Source: Rohdeia sp044358925 (GTDB lineage: Bacteria > Planctomycetota > UBA1135 > GCA-002686595). Taken from it: a DNA stretch of 38,359 bases. Each line of letters opens with the position of its first letter. The stretch's first letter is position 1. The stretch lies in contig JBIKNC010000012.1 in NCBI GenBank assembly GCA_044358925.1, positions 1 through 38,359 on the forward strand. The letters are read 5' to 3'. The position numbers and the translations under genes are program-made. The notes under the pieces are model-generated. The model did no database searches and was not told the origin of the DNA. It was given only the letters and a program-made list of their open reading frames with translations. Below are positions 7,170-15,000 of this stretch, one piece after another.

Positions 7170-8078
7170 TCACCGCGCCGGCGCGGCGACGAGCGCGTGG
7201 TCGAGCGTCACCACCGTGCGCAGGAACCACGGTTGTGCGCCGATACCGAGCGTGCGTTGCTCGGGCAGATGCGCGACGAGGAACGGGCTGTTCTCGATCC
7301 ACTCCCATTCTTTCGCGTGACCCTTCGCGGCGACGAACGTGCGCACGTCGTCGACGTGCACGTAACCGCTCGCGACGGCACCGCTGGCCGGATCGGCGTA
7401 CTCGAGTGCGAATCCGAGCGCGCCCGGCGCCAACACGCTCGGCACACCGACGAGCGTGACCCAGTGGCCGACCACACCGGTCCACAGGTACGCGCCGCGC
7501 TGCGGTTCGTAACTCGGCACGAACGAACGCAGTCGCACGACGGGCGCCGCGCCGCGCGCGAGTGACTCCACGAGGATGCCGTGCACACGCGCGGCGAAGT
7601 CGGCCGCGGGTTCGTCGGCCGTGCGGTCGAGATACAGACCGACGCGTTCCGGTGCACCGAGTTCGAGGCTCCACTCGTTCGCCCACACGAGCAGATCTTC
7701 CGCGCAGACGCCGCTCGCCGGATCGAAGCGCTGCGCATCGCCGCCGTAGGTCGGCGACGCACGCGCGCCGAAGTGTTCGACGCTCCACGCGAGCACGCCG
7801 TCGCCGCGTTCGACGATGCCGCGCCGCGCCGATGTGTTGCTCGCCGCGAAAGCGGTCGCGAGTGCGGCCGGGCCGCACGCGAACGGGCCGTGCACGTCTT
7901 GATCGAAGACGAGCGGAGTCGCGACGCGCGTCCACGACTCGTTCGTGGTGCGTGCGGCGGAGTGTGTGTCGGTCGCTGTCTGCGGCGTGCTGCAACTCGC
8001 CGCGAGCGCCGCTGCGCACAGGCCCGCAGCCAGAGCGCTCCGAACGAATCGCACGCCGCTCTTTCGCTCCACGCGCAT
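7170..8078 (-). CDS. Lipoprotein with a C39-like cysteine peptidase domain
   Basis: This 302-residue protein starts with a charged N-terminus, a hydrophobic segment (residues 11-28) and a lipobox ending at Cys29 (LAAS-C), so it should be lipidated outside the cytoplasm. The body resembles the papain-like C39 peptidase family: Gln60 as oxyanion residue, Cys68 in ACGPAAL as nucleophile, His205 in GHWVTLVG, and a following Asp in the EYADPASG region. C39-like domains cleave Gly-Gly-type leaders or other peptides; no ABC transporter is fused here. The ATG at 8078 lies 5 nt beyond the stop of the Memo-like gene, so the two are probably co-transcribed. The target is unknown. Confidence 0.72.
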   Translation of the reverse strand: MRVERKSGVRFVRSALAAGLCAAALAASCSTPQTATDTHSAARTTNESWTRVATPLVFDQDVHGPFACGPAALATAFAASNTSARRGIVERGDGVLAWSVEHFGARASPTYGGDAQRFDPASGVCAEDLLVWANEWSLELGAPERVGLYLDRTADEPAADFAARVHGILVESLARGAAPVVRLRSFVPSYEPQRGAYLWTGVVGHWVTLVGVPSVLAPGALGFALEYADPASGAVASGYVHVDDVRTFVAAKGHAKEWEWIENSPFLVAHLPEQRTLGIGAQPWFLRTVVTLDHALVAAPAR

Positions 8079-8083
8079 CGTCG

Positions 8084-9346
8084 TCACGTCGCCGGCCCTC
8101 GATGGAAGACGGCCGCCGCAGCCGTGAAGAGCGCGCCCGGCGTCGGGCACTGCAAGTAGCCGAGATTGGTCGCGGTGAGCTCGATGCCGGCGCGCGCCGC
8201 TTGCGCAGCGAGCAGCGCGAGCAACAGATACGGCGCACCGGCTTGTGCGCAACGCGCGCCGTCACCGTCTTCGAGCGCAGCAGCGGCGAAGGCAGCGGCG
8301 TCGAGCTCTTCGACCGCGCGCACCTGGCGTCGATCGGCTTCCGTGATGCGCGCTCCGGCGGCGATCGGACCGGAGCCGGACGGTCGGCGTTGATGGAACA
8401 GATCGGCGGCCGCGACGAACAACGTGCCCGGCACGATCGCGAGCCGACTCAGCGCGTCGAGTGCTTCCGCGAAACGCGCGTCGCTCGCCGGGTCGCGATC
8501 CACTTCGAGGCCGCTGACGAGGATCGGCACGATCGCCGCGCGTGGGAAGAGCAGGCGCACGAACAAGGCCTGGCGTTCGAGCACGTTCGTCGCTCCGTGC
8601 GCGATCTGCGCGCGGCCCGGCAGCACACCGAGGAAGGCCAGCGCTTCGCGGTCGATCTCGAGCGCACCCAGCGGCGTGTCGAACGACTTCGCGAGCGGCA
8701 CGAGCACGTGTTCGAGCGGCGCACCGACGCTGCCCAGCAGGACGACGCGCTCGAAGCGCTGCGTCGTGTGGCGCACCGCCGCCCACGCGCGGCCGTGCAG
8801 CGACGCGGCCGCCGGCAACGGTCCGCCCGGCGCCCACAGGCCGGCGACGCCCGCGAGCGGCGGCATGTCCCAGTCGTCGGCGACCACGCCGCCGAGCCGC
8901 AGTCGCAAGTCGAACGGGTCCGACGGGTACTCGCTGCCGGCTCCGCACGCGGCGCGCCGATCGCTCCGCCGGAAGCGCTCGAACTCGCGTGCCAGAGCGC
9001 GCTCGAACTGCTCGTCCTCGAGCACGTGCTCGCGCGACAGGCGTTCGGCGAGCGCGCGCACGCGCGTCAGTCCCTCGCCCGAGTCGTGCGCATCGCGGTC
9101 GCCGGACTCCGCAGCCGACGCCAGCTCCATCAGCGTCGTCCTGCCGTCGAAGGTCTGCGCGATGCGCCACTCGTACTCGTCGAGCACGAGCCCGCCCTCG
9201 CGCGCCGACGGACTGACCCCGAGCGGGTCGAACAGCGCGACGTGCCCCTGCGGCGCGAGTGTGCTGACACCCAGTCTTCGCAGCCGCGCCGGTGCCTTCA
9301 CGCCGACGATGGTAGCCGCAGCTCGGGCGCGAAGCGCGCAACGCAT
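8084..9346 (-). CDS. Memo-like (AmmeMemoRadiSam system B) domain protein without recognisable metal ligands
   Basis: This 420-residue protein has an N-terminal alpha-helical region (about 20-150, possibly PqqD-like) and a C-terminal half resembling the Memo family: VVLLGSVGAP (201-210), KSFDTPLGALEIDREAL (220-236) and AIVPILVSGLEVD (271-283) match the family pattern in order. The histidines that bind metal in active members seem absent: the usual GPSHH-type segment reads GSVGAP and the usual EHSLEVQLPF segment reads TNVLERQALF. ATG at 9346 was preferred because AGGG lies about 5 nt upstream; GTG at 9301 is an alternative start. It is followed by the C39-like lipoprotein gene and is divergent from the sigma54 activator. 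Family assignment is from pattern memory and should be tested by profile search. Confidence 0.6.
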   Translation of the reverse strand: MRCALRARAAATIVGVKAPARLRRLGVSTLAPQGHVALFDPLGVSPSAREGGLVLDEYEWRIAQTFDGRTTLMELASAAESGDRDAHDSGEGLTRVRALAERLSREHVLEDEQFERALAREFERFRRSDRRAACGAGSEYPSDPFDLRLRLGGVVADDWDMPPLAGVAGLWAPGGPLPAAASLHGRAWAAVRHTTQRFERVVLLGSVGAPLEHVLVPLAKSFDTPLGALEIDREALAFLGVLPGRAQIAHGATNVLERQALFVRLLFPRAAIVPILVSGLEVDRDPASDARFAEALDALSRLAIVPGTLFVAAADLFHQRRPSGSGPIAAGARITEADRRQVRAVEELDAAAFAAAALEDGDGARCAQAGAPYLLLALLAAQAARAGIELTATNLGYLQCPTPGALFTAAAAVFHRGPAT

Positions 9347-9382
9347 GCGCCCTGGTGAGCTATCTCGCGCGATCCGCGGCGC

Positions 9383-9388
9383 TACTCT
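9383..9388 (+). promoter_or_regulatory. -10-like hexamer TACTCT upstream of the sigma54 activator
   Basis: TACTCT ends 12 nt before the GTG start at 9401, with a pyrimidine-rich stretch between and no Shine-Dalgarno. If used, the mRNA would have a leader of only about 5 nt. No convincing -35 is visible. Confidence 0.4.
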
Positions 9389-9400
9389 CCACCCCTCCCC

Positions 9401-11308
9401 GTGAAACTCGTCATCGAACACGACGGCGCGCGCACCACCGTGCCGGTCGACCAAGGGCCGGTCACCATCGGGCGCGCGCTCGACAACGACGTCCACCTGC
9501 CCGACGCGCGCGTGTCGCGCCACCACTGCCGCGTCGAGCGGATCGACGGCGGCCTGCGCGTCGTCGACCTCGGATCGGCGAACGGTCTGGTGTTCAACGG
9601 CGAGCGCACCCGCGAGGCGCTGCTCGGCAGCGGCGACGAGCTGTGGCTCGGATCGGCGCGTCTGTTCGTCGAGACCCCCGAAGACGTCGACGAGGACGAC
9701 GCGTTGCGCACGCAGGTCGGCGACGGCGACGCCACGGCGCTCGCGTTGCGGGCCCTGCGCGAGGCGGCGCGCGCGCTCCTGCAGCCGTCGGGCGACGAAC
9801 TCGCGACGATCGTCGACCGCGCGTTGACCGCCATCGGCGGCGAACGCGCCTTCCTCTTCACCGTCGGCACGAGCGGCCCGGAACCGATCGTCGCGCGCCG
9901 CTTCGATCACACCGACCTCGTCGCGCCGCAGGAGCGCGCCGCACTCGCTCTCGTGCAACGCGTCGTCGAGAGCGGTCGGCCCGTGCTCTCGCTCGACGCC
10001 GCGCGCGACGAGCGCCTCAAGGCCTCGCGCAGCATCGTCGACCTCGGCGTGCGTTCGTTGATCGTCGTGCCGGTCACGGGCCCGCGCGCGGCGTACGGCG
10101 CGCTCCAGATCGACCACCGCATGCAAGCGAGTGCGTTCGACCCGTCGTCGCTGGAGTTCGCGCAGGCGTTCGCGGCGCTCCTGTCGGTCGCGCTGGCGCG
10201 GCGCGCCGAACGCTCGCGCCTCGAGGGAGAGCGCTCGCGAGCAGCCGAACTGCAGGCACGTCTCGATGTCGTCAGCGCTGCGCCTTTGCCGTCGCAAGCG
10301 ACGGTGCGCGAGCCGAACAAACGTGTCTACCCGACGATCGTGGGGCGCTCGCCCGCGATGCGCACCGTGTTCGATCGGCTCGATCGCATCGTCGAGTGCG
10401 ACCTGTCGGTGTTCGTGCACGGCGAGAGCGGCACCGGCAAAGAACTCGTCGCGCGCGCGATCCACGAGTTCGGCGCACGCGCCAAAGGTCCGTTCGTGAG
10501 CGAGAACTGCGCGGCGCTGCCGGACACGCTGCTCGAGTCCGAGCTGTTCGGTCATGCGCGCGGCGCGTTCACCGGAGCCGATCGCGCGAAGAAGGGCCTG
10601 CTCGAACAGGCGCACGGCGGCACGCTCTTCCTCGACGAGATCGGCGACATGTCGGCCGAGATGCAGAAGAAGCTCCTGCGTGTGCTGCAGGAGGGCGAGC
10701 TGCGCCCGGTCGGCAGTTCGCAGCGCGTGTTGGTCGACTTCCGGTTGCTGTCCGCGAGCCACCGCGACCTCGAACGCATGGTGGGGGAGGGCACGTTCCG
10801 CGAGGATCTGTACTACCGCATCAACGTGCTCGACCTGCGCCTGCCGAGTCTGCGCGAGCGCCCCGAAGACGTGCCGTTGCTCGCGCGCGCCTTGCTCGAG
10901 CGCGCGGCGGGCGAGATGCACCGCCCCGTTCCGGCCCTGTCGGCGTCCGCACTCGAGCGACTCGCCGCCCACGCGTGGCCCGGCAACGTGCGCGAACTCG
11001 AGAACGAGATGCGGCGCATGGTCGTGCTCGGACACGACGTGGTGACCGCGAACGACCTGTCGCCGTCGATCGTCCCGGCCGTGTCGGTCGAAGCGCCGGC
11101 GCCGTCGCCCGAGGGCTTCCGCGGCGACCTGCCCGCGGCCGTGGCGCGCTTCGAACGGCGCGCGATCGAAGCCGCGCTCGCTCGTCACGAAGGCAACAAG
11201 AGCCGGGCGGCGACCGAACTCGGCCTGTCGCGCTTCGCGCTGCAGCGCAAACTCGACAAATACGCCGAGGACGACGCGGCCGCCGGCGGCGCGCCGGGAA
11301 GCGGCTGA
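9401..11308 (+). CDS. Sigma54-dependent activator with FHA and GAF sensor domains
   Basis: This 635-residue cytoplasmic regulator has four parts. An FHA domain (about 1-95) carries GRALDND, SRHHC and NG at the phosphothreonine-binding positions. A GAF-like domain spans about 115-270. The AAA+ sigma54-interaction domain (about 310-540) has Walker A GESGTGKE (341-348), an intact GAFTGA loop (388-393), Walker B GTLFLDEI and WPGNVREL. A Fis-type helix-turn-helix follows (about 585-621). The intact GAFTGA indicates real sigma54 contact. The start is GTG at 9401. The Ser/Thr kinase gene lies 57 nt downstream on the same strand, so FHA binding of a kinase-phosphorylated partner is a reasonable hypothesis. 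Its target promoters are not identified. Confidence 0.93.
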   Translation: MKLVIEHDGARTTVPVDQGPVTIGRALDNDVHLPDARVSRHHCRVERIDGGLRVVDLGSANGLVFNGERTREALLGSGDELWLGSARLFVETPEDVDEDDALRTQVGDGDATALALRALREAARALLQPSGDELATIVDRALTAIGGERAFLFTVGTSGPEPIVARRFDHTDLVAPQERAALALVQRVVESGRPVLSLDAARDERLKASRSIVDLGVRSLIVVPVTGPRAAYGALQIDHRMQASAFDPSSLEFAQAFAALLSVALARRAERSRLEGERSRAAELQARLDVVSAAPLPSQATVREPNKRVYPTIVGRSPAMRTVFDRLDRIVECDLSVFVHGESGTGKELVARAIHEFGARAKGPFVSENCAALPDTLLESELFGHARGAFTGADRAKKGLLEQAHGGTLFLDEIGDMSAEMQKKLLRVLQEGELRPVGSSQRVLVDFRLLSASHRDLERMVGEGTFREDLYYRINVLDLRLPSLRERPEDVPLLARALLERAAGEMHRPVPALSASALERLAAHAWPGNVRELENEMRRMVVLGHDVVTANDLSPSIVPAVSVEAPAPSPEGFRGDLPAAVARFERRAIEAALARHEGNKSRAATELGLSRFALQRKLDKYAEDDAAAGGAPGSG

Positions 11309-11345
11309 GTTCGAGGCTCGCGTGGGTTGCCGCGGACCGACGATC

Positions 11346-11351
11346 TACTAT
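11346..11351 (+). promoter_or_regulatory. -10-like hexamer TACTAT upstream of the Ser/Thr kinase
   Basis: TACTAT lies 14 nt before the ATG at 11366, in the 57-nt gap after the sigma54 activator. No Shine-Dalgarno is seen between it and the start. The kinase could therefore have its own promoter with a very short leader. Confidence 0.4.
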
Positions 11352-11365
11352 CGCTCCGGACTCCG

Positions 11366-14110
11366 ATGCGCTCCGTTCCCGACGACCCCGCGACCGACTT
11401 CGACGGCCCCGTGCCGCACGGGCGACCGTCGGAGGTCCTGCGCCTCGCCGCCGCGCCGCGCATCCCGGGTTACCGCATCGACGGGCTCATCGGGCGCGGA
11501 TCGACCGGCACCGTGTATCGCGCCGTTCAGTTGGCGGTCGAACGCGACGTCGCGCTCAAGGTCCTGCACCCCGAACTCGCCCAGCGGCCGCAGGTCATCC
11601 AGCGCCTGCAACGCGAGGCGCGCACGATGGCGCGGCTCGCGCACCCGCACGTCGTCGGCGCGATCGACATGGGGCAGGTCGACGGGCGCTGGTGGTTCGC
11701 GATGGAGCTCGTCGACGGGCCGACGCTCGCGCAGCACTTGCGAGCGAACGGGCCGCTCTCCGAACGCGAAGCGCTGCGCCTGTTCGGGCCGTTGTGCGAG
11801 GCGCTGGAGCACCTCGCGGAACACGGCGTCGTGCACCGCGACATCAAGCCGGCGAACATCCTGCTCGAGCGCGGCGGTCGCGGCGACGCGCAGCACTACC
11901 GCGCGCGACTCGGCGACCTCGGGCTGGCCGTCGCGGAGCGCGACCCGTCCTTGACGGGCCACGGAGGCACGCTCGGCACGCCGCACTACATCAGCCCCGA
12001 GCAGTCGCGCGATCCGCGCGACGTCGACGTGCGCTCCGATCTGTGGGCGCTCGGTGCGACGCTCTTCCACGCCGTCTGCGGGCGGCCGCCGTTCGACGGC
12101 GAGTCGGCGGCCGAGGTGCTTTCGGCGGTGTTGCATCAGCCGATCCCGGACCCGCGGCGCATCGCGCCGGGCATCTCGCCGGGGCTGGCGCTCGTGATCC
12201 GCAAGTGCCTCGTGCGCGATCCGGCGCGGCGTTACCAGTCGCCGGTCCAGTTGCTCGACGACCTCGAGCGCCTGCGCGAACGTCGCACGCCGCACGTGGA
12301 TCGCAGCGCTCTCGATCCGCTCGAGCGCGATCCGCGCCCGTGGCGCCGACCCATGCCGTGGCTCGCGGCCGCCGCGTTGATCGCGTCCGGCGCGGGTTGG
12401 TTCGTCTTCGGACGTTCGCGCGACGAAGGCGCGGCGCGCGCGACGGCGGTCGATCGTCCGATCACCGTGCTCGCCCCCGTGGCCGACCTCGTCGCGCGCG
12501 CCGGCGACGAACCGCGGCTGTGGCCCGCGGCACTCGCCGGAGTCGAACGCGTGCGCGCGGACGCGGCCTCGCTCGGCGGGGACGATGCGTGGCTGGCGTT
12601 GCGGCGCAGCGCGCACGCCGGCCTCGAAGAAGAACTCGCGCGCTTGCGCAGCGGGCTGACGACGCGTGTCGACCAGGCACTCGCGCGCCGCGATCTCGAA
12701 GCGGCGCTCCGCGAACTCGATGCATTCGACGACACGTTGTTCGCGCGCCTCGGTGCGCGCCTCGACGAACTGCCGGTCGACATGCGGCCGACGACGGAGC
12801 GGCGCGTCGCGGCGCTGCTCGAACGCGTCGAGGCGCAACTGTCCGAGCGTTCGATCGACGGCGCGCGCCGACTGCTCGTGCACCAGACCGACGTGGTGGA
12901 GCCGCAGGTCGAGCGCCTGGTCGAGTCGGAGCGTTGGCGCGAAGCGCGCACGTTGCTCACCGGTCCGCTCGAAGAGTTGTTGAAGGAGGCCGGCATCGAT
13001 CCGTCCGGTCTGCCGGCCGCGACCAGCGCCGAACTCGCCACGGAGGTGCTCGAACGGCGCGCCCTGCGGCGCAGCGAACTCGATCGCGCGTGGGTCGTGC
13101 GCCAACGCAGTCTGGGCGAGCGGCTCGAACTCGAGGCCGACGCCCTCGCGGCGACGCGCTGGCCCACGGTGCTGACGGAACCCGCCGCGGCGCTCGCAGC
13201 GGCACTCGAAGCCGAACTCGCGCGCATCGGACTGGAACGCGCACAGGCGCCGGACGGAGCGGTGCTCGCGGTCGATCTCGCGCTGCCCGACGTCGTGGCG
13301 CGCACACGCACACGACTCGCCGCGAGCCACGAGGGCGACGCGCGCGCCGAGTTCGAGCTGCGCCGCGGCGTCGTCGCCGTGAGTCTCGCGCGGCGACGTC
13401 AGTACGCGCGCCTCGCCGATCAGTGGGGCGAGTTCGCGGCGCGCTGCGAGGCGCTGCCGAGTTCGATCGCGGCGAACGGCTTCGCCTTCGAACTCGCGAG
13501 CGAAGCTCGCGTGCTCGAATACGAAGGCCGGCGCCTGGAGGCGGTGCTCGGTGCCGCGGCGGACGCGGTCCGCGCACGCGCGGGCCGTGAAGCGACGTTC
13601 GAAGTGGCGCCGCGACTGTCCGTGACGGGCACGGTGCGAACGACGGCGGATCCGCTGACGGCCGGCTTCAGCTTGGTGGTGCGCGAGCGCCCGTATGCGT
13701 TGGTTCTGCGACCGGAGCGCACCGGCCGCACGACGGTGGTGCTCGCCGATCTGCTCGAACTCCTCGGGCGCGCCGACGCGCCTTCGGCCGACGAACGCCT
13801 CGACCGCGTGTGTCTCTTGTGGCACGAAGGCGATCGCGAAGGTGCGCGCGCACTCGCGCTCGCAGGCCCACTACCGAGCGACGGCCTCGCTGCGCGCCTG
13901 GCCGACCGCGTGCCGTCGCGCCTGCTCGGCGGTGCACCTTCGAACACACCCGTCGGCGAGGCGCGAGTGCTGTTCGAGAGGCTCGACTCCGATCTGTCCG
14001 AGCGCGATCCGCTCCTCGCGGGGCGCATCGCCGACGTGCTCCTCGAAGAGCACTTCGCCGATCCGCGCGTCGCACTCGAAGCCGAGCGCCTGCGCGCGCT
14101 GCTGCGCTGA
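11366..14110 (+). CDS. Transmembrane Ser/Thr protein kinase with a large helical C-terminal domain
   Basis: This 914-residue protein has a Hanks-type kinase domain (about 35-305): the glycine loop GRGSTGTVYRA, Lys65 in VALKVL, the catalytic loop HRDIKPAN (157-164), DLG at 184-186 in place of DFG, and GTPHYISPEQ (204-213). One transmembrane helix follows at about 331-349. The remaining ~560 residues should be extracytoplasmic; they are rich in charged helices and match no domain I recognise. The family phosphorylates Ser/Thr on cytoplasmic partners. The upstream FHA-sigma54 activator is an obvious candidate partner. The first ~35 residues are a Pro/Asp-rich lead. The kinase assignment is firm; the sensory ligand of the outer part is unknown. 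Confidence 0.93.
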   Translation: MRSVPDDPATDFDGPVPHGRPSEVLRLAAAPRIPGYRIDGLIGRGSTGTVYRAVQLAVERDVALKVLHPELAQRPQVIQRLQREARTMARLAHPHVVGAIDMGQVDGRWWFAMELVDGPTLAQHLRANGPLSEREALRLFGPLCEALEHLAEHGVVHRDIKPANILLERGGRGDAQHYRARLGDLGLAVAERDPSLTGHGGTLGTPHYISPEQSRDPRDVDVRSDLWALGATLFHAVCGRPPFDGESAAEVLSAVLHQPIPDPRRIAPGISPGLALVIRKCLVRDPARRYQSPVQLLDDLERLRERRTPHVDRSALDPLERDPRPWRRPMPWLAAAALIASGAGWFVFGRSRDEGAARATAVDRPITVLAPVADLVARAGDEPRLWPAALAGVERVRADAASLGGDDAWLALRRSAHAGLEEELARLRSGLTTRVDQALARRDLEAALRELDAFDDTLFARLGARLDELPVDMRPTTERRVAALLERVEAQLSERSIDGARRLLVHQTDVVEPQVERLVESERWREARTLLTGPLEELLKEAGIDPSGLPAATSAELATEVLERRALRRSELDRAWVVRQRSLGERLELEADALAATRWPTVLTEPAAALAAALEAELARIGLERAQAPDGAVLAVDLALPDVVARTRTRLAASHEGDARAEFELRRGVVAVSLARRRQYARLADQWGEFAARCEALPSSIAANGFAFELASEARVLEYEGRRLEAVLGAAADAVRARAGREATFEVAPRLSVTGTVRTTADPLTAGFSLVVRERPYALVLRPERTGRTTVVLADLLELLGRADAPSADERLDRVCLLWHEGDREGARALALAGPLPSDGLAARLADRVPSRLLGGAPSNTPVGEARVLFERLDSDLSERDPLLAGRIADVLLEEHFADPRVALEAERLRALLR

Positions 14111-14128
14111 CCCACCGGAGCTGCGCCG

Positions 14129-14734
14129 TCAGGGCTGCGCTCGCGCGAAGTTCGCGGCGAGTTCCGCGGCGTCGGCGCGCACGCTGCCCGGTGCGAAGAC
14201 CTCCAGCCGCGCGAAGACCTCCGCCACGTCGGCGGCCGTCGCACCACAGGCCACGGCGCCGCGCAGGTGGGAGGCGAGTTGGCGAGCCGGACCGCGCAAG
14301 GCGAGGGCCGCGACCGCCAGCAGCTCGCGTTCGCGCGCGCCGAGGCCCGGCCGGGTCAGCACACGGCCGTAGGCGTGACCGAGGACCCACGCGCCGAGCT
14401 GAGGATGCGCCGTCGTGAGGAAGCCGCGCACGCGATCGGCGTGGTCGCCGTAGATGCGCCCGAACAGCTCGGCGCCGCGCTCGGGCAGGTCCGGCTCGAC
14501 GAGCGCCTCGTCCGGGTCGAGCTCGCCCAGGCCGCCGAGCCGTTCGAGTCGGGCGAAGGCCTCGACCACCGCCGGGAAGCCGGCGAAGAGGTGCACCTGC
14601 AGCAGGGCCTCGCGCCACCGGCGATCCGGGCGTCGTCCGGAACGGATCCCGACCAGGGCCTCGTGGTCGCCGAGGCACACGGCCGCCGTCAGGTCGACCA
14701 GGACCTCCCACTCGTTCGCGACGACTTCGCCCAT
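14129..14734 (-). CDS. Carboxymuconolactone decarboxylase/AhpD-like protein
   Basis: This 201-residue protein has an all-helical CMD-type segment in its C-terminal two thirds: a GLGARERELLAVAAL stretch, then HLRGAVACGATAADVAEVF, the usual H-x3-A-x3-G pattern. It has one cysteine there rather than the CxxC of AhpD, so disulfide reductase activity is doubtful. No pathway partner is adjacent: it converges with the kinase gene (18 nt between stops) and diverges from the foldase gene. A -10-like TAGGAT lies 9 nt before its ATG. The function is unresolved beyond the fold. Confidence 0.75.
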   Translation of the reverse strand: MGEVVANEWEVLVDLTAAVCLGDHEALVGIRSGRRPDRRWREALLQVHLFAGFPAVVEAFARLERLGGLGELDPDEALVEPDLPERGAELFGRIYGDHADRVRGFLTTAHPQLGAWVLGHAYGRVLTRPGLGARERELLAVAALALRGPARQLASHLRGAVACGATAADVAEVFARLEVFAPGSVRADAAELAANFARAQP

Positions 14735-14743
14735 GCCGCGGGG

Positions 14744-14749
14744 ATCCTA
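14744..14749 (-). promoter_or_regulatory. -10-like hexamer TAGGAT upstream of the CMD-like gene
   Basis: On the minus strand TAGGAT ends 9 nt before the ATG at 14734. A TTGGAC lies 15 nt further upstream as a possible -35. Transcription would start only a few nucleotides before the start codon. Confidence 0.45.
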
Positions 14750-15000
14750 GCGGCGTCTCGAACGGTCCAATGCGCGGCACGGCCCGAGCCCGAGTGGACC
14801 GCGGAGCGCGAGCCCTGCGGCCCGCGCCTCCGATGGTGAAGGCCTCGGCCGCACCCGAGCCGCTATCCTCCTCCCCCCGCAACGCACGGAAGGCGCTCGT
14901 GAAGAGCCGCCTCCCCGCTCGCGAACGCGGGCTGTCGCGCGTAGCCCCCGCTTCCGCCGCGCAGTTTCGCGAATCGCGCCCCTCTCTCCCGCCCCCGGGC

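Noticed and set aside
10787..10793. Recurring GGGGGAG/GGGGGAC heptamers as a possible signal (for example at 10787, 21688, 27280, 28795)
   Set aside because: They mostly arise from Gly-Glu or Gly-Asp codon pairs after a codon ending in G, and a rough base-composition estimate gives a similar number by chance.
9355..13590. A 1411-codon open frame on the plus strand overlapping the sigma54 activator and kinase genes
   Set aside because: The translation is almost entirely Arg/Ala/Pro/Gly, without domains. The overlapping frame encodes two well-conserved proteins. Long shadow frames are expected at this GC content.
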